Below are positions 16,892 through 24,061 of a stretch of DNA of 64,000 nt, one piece after another; the first letter of the stretch is position 1; each line of letters begins with the position of its first letter. Made by a program: the position numbers and the translations under genes. Location: the NCBI RefSeq assembly GCF_009728935.1, contig NZ_CP034235.1, forward strand, positions 3,014,001-3,078,000, in the 5' to 3' direction. Origin of the DNA: Paenibacillus psychroresistens. GTDB lineage: Bacteria > Bacillota > Bacilli > Paenibacillales > NBRC-103111. The notes beneath the pieces were generated by a model, which had not been told where the DNA came from, ran no database searches, and was given only the letters and a program-made list of their open reading frames with translations.

Positions 16892-16986
16892 TACCACCTC
16901 CCTAATTCTAATGCACTACATATTTACATTTTTCGCTCTTTCCCCCTCTAATTCTTCTAAGAAAATAAAAATAGAAAAATTTGTCG
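16892..16986. repeat. Repeat R2 in divergent intergenic region
   Basis: The second copy of the 95-base element, 36 bases before the 833-residue gene (minus) and about 60 bases before the SIR2-STAND gene (plus). It shares the GCACTACATATTTACATTTT block and the run-out to an ATTTGTCG-like end with R1. The plus-strand gene start that follows has AAAGGAGC as ribosome binding site. Confidence 0.65.
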
Positions 16987-17045
16987 AAAGTGGGGAGGGG
17001 ATTTATGGTAAAATTAATTAAAGCTATTATTAAAGGAGCACTTAA

Positions 17046-20000
17046 ATGAGAATAAATCAGCAAATTATTGATGCAATTCAAAAAGATAAACTTGTTTTAT
17101 TTATTGGTTCAGGATTTTCAAAGAGCTTAGGGCTTCCGGATTGGAATGGATTGGTTAGAGCTTTTTTAATTGAACTCTTAAACGAAGATTCAAGCTATCA
17201 AATATTATTAGATGGGTTGGAAAGCAAAAAATTTTTTACTGAAATAGAAATATTAGAGAAAATTAAAGATCATAAACAGCTTATATATCGAATAATGGAC
17301 GATATTATTAACATTGAAAAAGATCATATGGGTAATCTTGGGTTTCACAAAAAACTAGGAGAAATTTCAAATAAAATTATTACCACAAATTACGACAAAT
17401 CTTTAGAATATGCAAATAATTATAGGAAAATCATCTATGATAATGATTACCATATTGCAAATTTATCTGAAAATTATATTTTGAAATTACATGGCTGCAT
17501 AGAGGATCCAGCGAAATGTATTTTATTTAAAGATGATTACGTAGAATTGTATAAAGAAAATAATTCTGCAATTGAAAGATTTAAAAATATAATAACAGAT
17601 AAAACCATTTTATTTATTGGATTCAGTTTCTCAGATCCATTTGTAAGGCAGCAATTTGAATACATTCAAAAAGTATACAAAGGGCTATCTGGTAATCATT
17701 TCATAATTACAACTGAAGATGTAGATTTTAATGCGTACGGCATCCAACCTCTTAAGATTGATAACTGGGGGCAAGCTTTTGATGATTTGCTAACTAGTTT
17801 AATTGAAATAAAAGGACCTAAACTGCAGTTAAGTGTTTCAATGGAAAGATTAACACCTGAAGTAATTGCCAAAAATTATTTAGAACAAAAAAACAATATT
17901 GCGATATTGTTACCTTCACCTGTTGATAAAGAAGTTCACTATAATTTTATTGATATAAATAAAGAATTTAGTAGGTTACAAGTAAATGTGGATTGTTTTT
18001 ATTTGACACAATTAAATCTAAGGGACCTTGATGGATATGATTATGTATTTATTTTCTCGAATGCTTATCAAGAGAAAATATTAATTGAAGATAAATATTT
18101 GAAGAGTAAATATAAACAATTAAGGGATATTGAACAAGACATAGCAATTACCGGTATTAAATGTATTTTTATCATACTTGATAAAGAAATAAACATCGAT
18201 ATAGCAGATTTTTCATTACCCATTATAATTTTATGGGAAAATGAAATAAGTAATATCTTATTTAAATTATTTAAAAAGACAACATATGAAAGTTTGAATA
18301 ATTCGAAGATCATTAATAGTGAAAAAATAGAAATAAGCATGATTGAGAAGGGTGTTGCTGTAATTAATGAATATGTAGGTCCGAAAATTTCTATTGATGA
18401 TAGTATTGACCCCAAAAAATTAATTAATTTTGTAGGCAGAATGACTGATATAGAAGATATAATTCAAAAGATAATTGATATTAATAATAATATTTTAACA
18501 ATAAAAGGTTCGGGTGGTATTGGGAAAACTACTACTTTAAAGAAAGCTGTTTATGAGTTATATAAAAGAAGATATTTCTGTGATGGTTATTATTTTATAG
18601 ATTGCGAATTTATTTTAGATTTTAATACTTTTGAATATAAAGTATCTCAATGTTTTGGAATAGATAGTTCAATTAATCTTAAAGATCATATTCTACAAAA
18701 TGAAATGAAACTTGATATGCTAATAATGTTTGATAATTTTGAGACAATGTTATATATAATCGAAGTTGATAAAATTAAAGATTTGATAACATTCATTTGT
18801 GAATACGCAACATTAGTTATTACATCTAGAGAGTGGGTAGGATTTGAATTTGAAAAACGCCATGAGCTAAGAGCTTTTACTTCAGATGAAGCATATAATT
18901 TGTTTCGGAAGTATTATCATTCATCTATAAACGAAGAAAATATTAAAATTCTTAAAGAAGAGATACTTGATAATTTATTAAATAATAACCCGCTAGCAAT
19001 TAAGATTATTGCACAAAATTTGCCTAAAACAAAAGACATGATTCAGTTAAAGAATGAATTAGACTTAGATTTTTTTAATATAACAGCATCTGGATACGAT
19101 GATATATTTAATAATCATGGAGATAAAAACATAGAAAGATCGAAGTCACTTTTTCAATCAATTTACTATTCGTATAACAAACTAACCAATAGAGAAAAAC
19201 TACTCTTCGAAATATTGGCTCTATTCCCAGATGGTATACACATGCAAAATTTGAAAACGTTTTTTTTGAAAGATGAGTATAAATTAAATATTAATAAAGT
19301 AACAGATCGAGAAATAACTTCTTTAGAAAACAAGTCTTTGATTGAAATTAATAGAGGATTTATTAAATTACAATCAATTCTTGGCAGATTTGCAGAATAT
19401 CAATTTAATACAAGATCGGAAAAAGAAAAGGAATACTATTATGAACTTTCTTTTAATTATATTTCACATATTATCGATTCAATAAAAAGACTAACAAAAT
19501 TACAACGATCAGATGGACACAGGGTTTTTGATATGAATTCGAAGAACATAATGAAATGTTTTGAGTATATCACAAGTTTTGAAGGTGATAAAAATAAAAA
19601 AATTGATTTTTTAATGGAAATTGATTTTTTTTCAGTTGAAAGAACATTCAATCATTATAAAAAGTTGAATGGTCTAAAAAGTTATTTTAGTGAAATACCT
19701 TATGCCGAAAGCTTAATTGAAATTTATGTGTTAAAACATCAATTTTATAGTGGTGATTTCAAGAGAATGTATAACAAACTTATTAATGTATTTCCTTTAA
19801 ATAAACTTGGAAATTACTTCGTTGATGATAATGTTATTTCATCAAATTTTGTGAGCTCTGTATTAAATGTCTATATGTATAGTGATACATTTCAAGCATT
19901 AAAGTTAATCATTAAATTTGATTTTTTTGATAATATGGCATTGACTATATTATTCGAATTAGGCTATTATAAATTACTTAATTCATCAAAAATGAAAGAA

Positions 20001-20531
20001 TTAAACTTTTTTTATTTTGAAGTCGTGTATAATTCAGGAGAAATAAATGTAGCTGCTTTAGATATATATATTAATCAATTATATGAAACTGAATTTATAG
20101 AAATTATGCAAACACATTATATTAAAGCAAAATTAGGGAAAACAAATAAGAAAATAGTAACTAAATTAGTTGCAACAAATCCATATACTTTAGGTCTTAA
20201 GGATTTGATGTTAGCATTTTTTGAGGATGATAAGATTAAAGCAATTAATTTATATGAAAAAGCTATCTCAGAATTAGAACACATTAAATATTACTATGTT
20301 GAGGCAATTTACTTTTATACCAAGTTCTTATTTATGACTAATTTAGAAGGATTTAATAAATGGTACAACGATGGGAATGAACTTGCTGAGAAATATCAAT
20401 ATATGTACCTAATTTATAAATTCAAAGTTTTGATTAATAATGAAAATGAAATATATAATGAAGATCTATATAAATCAAAAAATAATATTGAAATTGATGA
20501 ATATATCGAACATTTAAAACAAAGAATTTAA
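17046..20531 (+). CDS. SIR2-STAND anti-phage protein (Avs5-like layout)
   Basis: The 1161-residue protein has three parts. A SIR2-like NADase domain (1-260) shows GSGFSKSLGLPDW (21-33), TTNYD (113-117), KLHGC (147-151) and FIGFSFSDP near 190. A linker region (about 280-450) is not assigned. A STAND/NB-ARC-type NTPase starts at FVGR; its P-loop GSGGIGKTT is at 488-496, Walker B MLIMFDNFE near 560, and VITSRE follows. The last 400 residues look like helical repeats of the TPR kind, the expected sensor. SIR2-STAND proteins sense phage proteins and deplete NAD+ to abort infection. All SIR2 motifs look intact. Confidence 0.85.
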   Translation: MRINQQIIDAIQKDKLVLFIGSGFSKSLGLPDWNGLVRAFLIELLNEDSSYQILLDGLESKKFFTEIEILEKIKDHKQLIYRIMDDIINIEKDHMGNLGFHKKLGEISNKIITTNYDKSLEYANNYRKIIYDNDYHIANLSENYILKLHGCIEDPAKCILFKDDYVELYKENNSAIERFKNIITDKTILFIGFSFSDPFVRQQFEYIQKVYKGLSGNHFIITTEDVDFNAYGIQPLKIDNWGQAFDDLLTSLIEIKGPKLQLSVSMERLTPEVIAKNYLEQKNNIAILLPSPVDKEVHYNFIDINKEFSRLQVNVDCFYLTQLNLRDLDGYDYVFIFSNAYQEKILIEDKYLKSKYKQLRDIEQDIAITGIKCIFIILDKEINIDIADFSLPIIILWENEISNILFKLFKKTTYESLNNSKIINSEKIEISMIEKGVAVINEYVGPKISIDDSIDPKKLINFVGRMTDIEDIIQKIIDINNNILTIKGSGGIGKTTTLKKAVYELYKRRYFCDGYYFIDCEFILDFNTFEYKVSQCFGIDSSINLKDHILQNEMKLDMLIMFDNFETMLYIIEVDKIKDLITFICEYATLVITSREWVGFEFEKRHELRAFTSDEAYNLFRKYYHSSINEENIKILKEEILDNLLNNNPLAIKIIAQNLPKTKDMIQLKNELDLDFFNITASGYDDIFNNHGDKNIERSKSLFQSIYYSYNKLTNREKLLFEILALFPDGIHMQNLKTFFLKDEYKLNINKVTDREITSLENKSLIEINRGFIKLQSILGRFAEYQFNTRSEKEKEYYYELSFNYISHIIDSIKRLTKLQRSDGHRVFDMNSKNIMKCFEYITSFEGDKNKKIDFLMEIDFFSVERTFNHYKKLNGLKSYFSEIPYAESLIEIYVLKHQFYSGDFKRMYNKLINVFPLNKLGNYFVDDNVISSNFVSSVLNVYMYSDTFQALKLIIKFDFFDNMALTILFELGYYKLLNSSKMKELNFFYFEVVYNSGEINVAALDIYINQLYETEFIEIMQTHYIKAKLGKTNKKIVTKLVATNPYTLGLKDLMLAFFEDDKIKAINLYEKAISELEHIKYYYVEAIYFYTKFLFMTNLEGFNKWYNDGNELAEKYQYMYLIYKFKVLINNENEIYNEDLYKSKNNIEIDEYIEHLKQRI

Positions 20532-20560
20532 GTAACAACTCCACCACTAATTATATGCGA

Positions 20561-20600
20561 CAATTAACGACACCTTTCTTTGGTGTCGTTAATTGTTTTT
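20561..20600. terminator. Bidirectional terminator T3
   Basis: A 14-bp perfect stem CAATTAACGACACC / GGTGTCGTTAATTG with a seven-base loop and a following T-run closes the SIR2-STAND gene. The convergent repressor gene ends inside it. The AACGACACC core equals that of T1 and T2. This is the boundary between the defence island and the phage early region. Confidence 0.85.
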
Positions 20601-20957
20601 CTCCGCATTCCTTTTTGCCTTCAGAGCCCTAAACATCTCCAGGCTTTCCTCTAAATGCTGCGCTTCTTCCTCAGTCAAATCATTTTTCGCTCCGCCAAAG
20701 TATGCGATATTTATTTCTTCTTTCGAATCACTTACTTTTTTATCTTCTAATAAATCTGCTCTTCCCATTAAATAATCAACTCTAACATTAAAAAAATCAG
20801 CAAGTTGATGGATTCTTTCTTTTCTAGGTAAGCTATCTGAGGTTTCTAAACGTCTAATAGTAGATTCCGGGATATCCAATAGATGTGAAAGCTGCTCCTG
20901 AGTGATGCCTTTTGAACTTCTTAATCGCTTTATTCGTTCTCCAAAAGATGCTTCGAT
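20589..20957 (-). CDS. Phage XRE repressor (CI-like) with abnormal start
   Basis: A helix-turn-helix is complete only if translation begins near 20957: GERIKRLRSSKGITQEQLSH, then LLDIPESTIRRLE, PRKERIHQLADFFNVRVDYL. The codon there is ATC, with AAAGGGGTG seven bases upstream. The next in-frame ATG (20879) would remove half of the DNA-binding domain. Alternatively a GTG at about 20969 would work if one T of a TTTT run (about 20945-20948) were absent. The protein of about 122 residues lacks a peptidase domain, fitting control by an ImmA partner. It faces the Cro-like gene across three operators. Confidence 0.65.
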   Translation of the reverse strand: MEASFGERIKRLRSSKGITQEQLSHLLDIPESTIRRLETSDSLPRKERIHQLADFFNVRVDYLMGRADLLEDKKVSDSKEEINIAYFGGAKNDLTEEEAQHLEESLEMFRALKAKRNAEKNN

Positions 20958-20993
20958 AACGGTTCACCCCTTTCTTAAAGTGTAATATAAATT

Positions 20994-21052
20994 GTTCATA
21001 AAATAAACGTTCAAATAACGAACAAATCTCTTGACATGTTCATAAAATGAAC
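20994..21052. promoter_or_regulatory. Three repressor operators
   Basis: Three 15-bp sites of pattern GTTC-n7-GAAC lie between the divergent repressor and Cro-like genes: 20994-21008 (GTTCATAAAATAAAC, one mismatch), 21009-21023 (GTTCAAATAACGAAC) and 21038-21052 (GTTCATAAAATGAAC, perfect). The third sits in the spacer of the rightward promoter. This is the classical layout of a lysis-lysogeny switch. Confidence 0.75.
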
Positions 21053-21059
21053 GTATAGT
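21031..21059 (+). promoter_or_regulatory. Rightward early promoter (PR-like)
   Basis: A consensus TTGACA (21031-21036) and TATAGT (21054-21059) are separated by 17 bases that contain the perfect operator. It should drive the Cro-like gene and the early operon and be silenced by the repressor. Confidence 0.85.
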
Positions 21060-21103
21060 AATAACAAAGATGTTAATAAAACAAGAGAAATGAGGTGTTA
21101 TTT

Positions 21104-21361
21104 ATGGGGATTAATCAATTACTACCCCAAGTGAACTTAGTTAAAGCTAGAGAATGTATTGGTTGGACACAAGAGGAACTTGCAAAAAACTCATCAGTTT
21201 CGCGGTCATTAATCGCAAATATCGAAAGAGGGTATGCAACACCCTCTCTTGAGAAAGCGAATAGAATTGCAACTGCTCTTGGTAGTTCTGTAAATGAAGT
21301 TTTCATTTTTTTTGAAATAAATGTTCATAATTCGAACGTTGCAACAAAGGAGGTGATCTAA
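21104..21361 (+). CDS. Cro-like XRE regulator
   Basis: The 85-residue protein is almost only a helix-turn-helix (VKARECIGWTQEELAKNSSV, then SRSLIANIERGYATPSLEKA), the size of Cro-type proteins. ATG at 21104 follows GAGGTG at a normal distance and gives MGINQLL. It is the first gene after the rightward promoter and divergent from the repressor, so it most likely shuts off repressor synthesis during lytic growth. Confidence 0.8.
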   Translation: MGINQLLPQVNLVKARECIGWTQEELAKNSSVSRSLIANIERGYATPSLEKANRIATALGSSVNEVFIFFEINVHNSNVATKEVI

Positions 21362-21655
21362 TTGAAAACACCCACAACACTACCTGATGCTCTTCGACTC
21401 GCAGCCGATCTTGCAGAACATAATGCACAGCTTGAGCAAGCGTTAACTGAATTAAGAATGAACAATGAATACCCGGAAATACTTCGGCCTGTACACATGG
21501 AGAAATTATTCAATATCGGTAAATCGACAATCAGTGAATGGACTCGTGACCCTGACTTCCCAGTTATGAACAAGAATCGCAGGAAGGGCGAGGCAATTTA
21601 TGTTTTAAAGTCTGATTTGTATCAATGGCTTAGAACAAGGAAAGTAGCAAATTGA
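21362..21655 (+). CDS. Helix-turn-helix (MerR/AlpA-like) small phage protein
   Basis: The 97-residue protein has a helical N-terminus and a C-terminal winged-helix-like part: MEKLFNIGKSTISEWTRDPD, then FPVMNKNRRKGEAIYVLKSD. That resembles AlpA/excisionase-type DNA-binding proteins that read a helix plus wing. The start is TTG, behind an excellent AAGGAGGTGATC site. It follows the Cro-like gene with no gap. Its role could be early transcription control or excision. Confidence 0.65.
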   Translation: MKTPTTLPDALRLAADLAEHNAQLEQALTELRMNNEYPEILRPVHMEKLFNIGKSTISEWTRDPDFPVMNKNRRKGEAIYVLKSDLYQWLRTRKVAN

Positions 21656-21669
21656 AGGAGGTGATTACT

Positions 21670-21918
21670 TTGTCATCAGTCGAACAAGTTGAAGTGATTG
21701 AGCAAGTCGATGATTTGGATGCTCGTATTTTAGAAACAAGTCGCAAGCAACTCATCGAAGAAAATAAAATAATTATGAATGAGGATGGTTCTTTTACCCT
21801 TACTGAGAAAGGTAAAGAGATTGTCCAGAAAGAGCTCCAACGATATGAATCCCGTCCTAACATGGCAATTTTGATTCAAATGTATATTCTGCAAATGTAT
21901 GATGTGTCGGTGTACTAA
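21670..21918 (+). CDS. Small phage protein, possibly truncated before a zinc-binding tail
   Basis: The 82-residue protein starts with TTG at 21670, six bases after AAGGAGGTG. It is acidic with a helix and strand pattern (LTEKGKEIVQKELQRY) and ends MYDVSVY-stop. In the same frame directly after the TAA, 29 more open codons (21919-22005) encode a Cys-rich segment (SCSNCCHDEVFKLGCRFC), which looks like a CxxC/CxxC zinc-binding tail. The gene may have been longer before a nonsense change, or the stop may be read through. Function unknown. Confidence 0.5.
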   Translation: MSSVEQVEVIEQVDDLDARILETSRKQLIEENKIIMNEDGSFTLTEKGKEIVQKELQRYESRPNMAILIQMYILQMYDVSVY

Positions 21919-21970
21919 GATGTTTGCCTGGAAGAATCGCTTCGCTTGTCTTGTTCGAATTGTTGTCACG

Positions 21971-22192
21971 ATGAAGTGTTTAAGCTTGGATGTAGATTCT
22001 GCAATTGATAGAGCAATTTTTAAGGTTGATCTTGATGGATATTGTTATTGCTTTCATCCTGAATTATTAAGTGAACTAGAACGATCTAGATTGCGAAGTC
22101 AGGCAGAGACCTACTTTATCGGAAAGAAGATTCCTACAATTCATTTGACACCTGTCACTCTAGAGCAACTTAAAGTGAAAGTGAATAAATGA
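21971..22192 (+). CDS. Small phage protein, unknown
   Basis: About 73 residues (MKCLSLDVDSAIDRAIFKVD ...) in a different frame from the preceding gene, with the reading frame open from 21899. No start has a good ribosome binding site; 21971 is chosen because it follows the Cys-rich open stretch of the preceding frame, and 21899 is the upstream alternative. The protein is mixed helix and strand with no recognised domain. Downstream, 22191-22349 is open in another frame and coding-like (single hydrophobic helix) but has no ATG, GTG or TTG start at its beginning. Confidence 0.4.
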   Translation: MKCLSLDVDSAIDRAIFKVDLDGYCYCFHPELLSELERSRLRSQAETYFIGKKIPTIHLTPVTLEQLKVKVNK

Positions 22193-22361
22193 GGAAATAC
22201 CCGCTAGCACGGATCCAGCGCCAGCGGTTGAGGGGAAAGGGGATCAACCAGAAGCTTACTACATCATTGTAAATCAACCCTTTGTCACAAAGATACTACT
22301 GCAATGTGTCGTTTTCATCATAATGGGCATGCAGATGTGCAACGAAGGGAGGTGAGAGAAT

Positions 22362-22868
22362 TTGAGTATGGGACAGGCTATATTGGCTTACCGAAAAAGG
22401 CAAAATATGACGCAGCAAGATTTTGCGCAAGCGATACCCATGGATCGATCGGTTATTGCTCGAATAGAGAGCGGGGATAGAAAGGCTGCAAAAGTTGTTA
22501 TGAAGCGAGTGTCCACTTGCTACGACGATCCACAACTTATGCTGGCTGCTCAGGAGGAAGTAACTGATGGAGCATGCACACCTTGGCTTGATGGTGCTGA
22601 TCTTCACAAATCTACGGTTCAATTGAAAACAGAAGAGGAGCTCAGCGAAGCACAAGCAGCAATGCGGTTGGTACCTATCACGAAGCGTAAGGACCAATTA
22701 ACAGAAGTAGATATGATTGCAATCAAGTCTGCCATTATGGAATGCATCGAGGCAATTACAGCACTAACTCATTACGTAGCCGTACTTTGTAAGGAGTTTG
22801 CATTTAGTTGGTTGGCACTATGGAAGGAACATCGTAGGGAATTGAAAGTGAAGAAATATATGAAATGA
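22362..22868 (+). CDS. XRE-family regulator with C-terminal extension
   Basis: The 168-residue protein opens with a helix-turn-helix (AYRKRQNMTQQDFAQAIPMD, RSVIARIESGDRKAAK). A linker and a hydrophobic C-terminal helix pair follow (about 120-155). TTG at 22362 is seven bases after GGAGGTG; the ATG two codons later is too far. It is probably another early phage regulator. A link to the membrane through the C-terminal helices is possible but not shown. Confidence 0.65.
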   Translation: MSMGQAILAYRKRQNMTQQDFAQAIPMDRSVIARIESGDRKAAKVVMKRVSTCYDDPQLMLAAQEEVTDGACTPWLDGADLHKSTVQLKTEEELSEAQAAMRLVPITKRKDQLTEVDMIAIKSAIMECIEAITALTHYVAVLCKEFAFSWLALWKEHRRELKVKKYMK

Positions 22869-22878
22869 GGTGGTTTGA

Positions 22879-23013
22879 ATGTCAGAGGATCTATTGGAGC
22901 GACTAGGTAATTATTTTACACATTTCAATGTAATGGATCGTTACGGCATTACTTTTGAACAATTCGTTGAAAAATGGAGGTCAGGTACATGGGACGCTTA
23001 TCTAGCAGCATAG
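22879..23013 (+). CDS. Small phage protein, 44 residues
   Basis: A short gene beginning ATG at 22879 behind GAGGTGG and ending TAG at 23011-23013. It encodes MSEDLLERLGNYFTHFNVMD followed by RYGITFEQFVEKWRSGTWDA. It overlaps the next gene by 25 bases, whose ribosome binding site lies inside it. Composition and overlap support real coding. The function is unknown; the all-helical acidic form resembles small phage accessory proteins. Confidence 0.55.
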   Translation: MSEDLLERLGNYFTHFNVMDRYGITFEQFVEKWRSGTWDAYLAA

Positions 23014-23285
23014 AGTACGACTTCAGAGCTGCACGAGAGAGACAGCAGGAATATATCAAAATGTACCGGCTTCAAAAGCGGCTCGGGCATATGAATCCTG
23101 AATTAGAAATTGAATTTATGGCCTTGATTGATGAGATAGAAATTGAGATTGCTGAGGCTCATCAGCCGGTAAATGCAAGAATGACCACTGCTAGTAACAG
23201 TGATCATTCGGTAACGCCTATTGGAAATATTATTAATCTAATCGTACCACAGTGGGATTTTGAGAGCAAGGAGGAAGTTCAGTGA
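22989..23285 (+). CDS. Small phage protein, unknown
   Basis: 98 residues from ATG 22989 (GGAGGTC seven bases upstream). The N-terminal half is helical and charged (YDFRAARERQQEYIKMYRLQ), followed by an acidic helix (LEIEFMALIDEIEIEIAEAH) and a less ordered tail. No domain was recognised. It is embedded in a run of overlapping early genes. Confidence 0.55.
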   Translation: MGRLSSSIEYDFRAARERQQEYIKMYRLQKRLGHMNPELEIEFMALIDEIEIEIAEAHQPVNARMTTASNSDHSVTPIGNIINLIVPQWDFESKEEVQ

Positions 23286-23416
23286 AATTAAAACCATGGA
23301 AACAAGAATTGATGTGGGTTCAACGGAATGATAGGGATGTTATTATCAACACGAGTGAAAAACCGCCACAAACTGGTGACATTATCCCCACTGTACCAAA
23401 TTTAGTTAAAAAATAA
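23282..23416 (+). CDS. Small phage protein, 44 residues
   Basis: GTG at 23282 overlaps the previous stop (GTGA) and follows GGAGGAAG. The product begins MKLKPWKQELMWVQRNDRDV and has a proline-rich end (EKPPQTGDIIPTVPN). Tight coupling and the good ribosome binding site make it a probable gene although it is very short. Function unknown. Confidence 0.5.
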   Translation: MKLKPWKQELMWVQRNDRDVIINTSEKPPQTGDIIPTVPNLVKK

Positions 23417-23439
23417 AAAATGATGAGGAGTATTTATAC

Positions 23440-23688
23440 ATGAAAGCTACTGGTGTTGTAAGGAAGCTAGATGAATTGGGACGTATTACTTTACCTATTG
23501 AACTTCGTAGGTCTTTAGGAATTGGTGAGAAGGATGCTTTAGAAATTTTTGTTGATAGTGATCGAATCATGCTTAAGAAGTATGCACCGGGGTGCAACTT
23601 CTGTGGATCGATTGAGCAAATTGAATCTACGAAAAACGGTAAATTACTTTGTGGTACCTGCATTACGGAAATTAAAGCAATTGAGTAA
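23440..23688 (+). CDS. AbrB-like regulator with zinc-finger tail
   Basis: The 82-residue protein has an AbrB/MazE/SpoVT swapped-hairpin domain at 1-48: ATGVVRKLDELGRITLPIEL, followed by RRSLGIGEKDALEIFVD. After it come two Cys pairs, CNFCGS and CGTC, that would bind zinc. It most likely binds DNA as a dimer or tetramer and tunes phage or host transition-state genes. The same layout occurs in other Bacillales prophages. Confidence 0.85.
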   Translation: MKATGVVRKLDELGRITLPIELRRSLGIGEKDALEIFVDSDRIMLKKYAPGCNFCGSIEQIESTKNGKLLCGTCITEIKAIE

Positions 23689-23713
23689 TTAAAACTAATA
23701 TGGAGGGATTCAC

Positions 23714-24061
23714 TTGAATAAACAGGATATTGTCGATCGTTTACTAGCATTACCAACTGAAATTATAGCTGCAGAATTGGACCTTATTAATCTACAAAAT
23801 AATCTATTTGAAGCTCAGCATACGCTACAACAATTAAAAGATGGTTTGTATATCGGTGTTTGGGAAGATCAAGGTAAAAAGATTGATGGAAAGAATGCTG
23901 AGATTCGCGAGGCACAAATGCGCCAGTATACGACTATCGAGCAGAATTCCGTTAATAAAGCAGCTGAATTGGTGAATCGTCAACGTTATGGAGTTACATG
24001 TCTTCAAAATGAATTGATTGCTTTAAGAGCAGTCGTTGATTTGCTTAAGGGGGCTGCTTAA
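23714..24061 (+). CDS. Coiled-coil phage protein, unknown
   Basis: 115 residues, TTG start behind GGAGG. It is almost wholly helical with heptad-like Leu and Ile spacing (IIAAELDLINLQNNLFEAQH, then TLQQLKDG) and a second helix at the C-terminus. The following gene starts directly after its stop, so it belongs to the recombination block and could be an accessory to the annealing protein. No domain was recognised. Confidence 0.6.
   Translation: MNKQDIVDRLLALPTEIIAAELDLINLQNNLFEAQHTLQQLKDGLYIGVWEDQGKKIDGKNAEIREAQMRQYTTIEQNSVNKAAELVNRQRYGVTCLQNELIALRAVVDLLKGAA

Noticed and set aside
14355..17045. Retron or reverse-transcriptase system
   Set aside because: No reverse-transcriptase motif (YADD) is present in the 833-residue protein and no msr-msd-like structure was found in the spacer.
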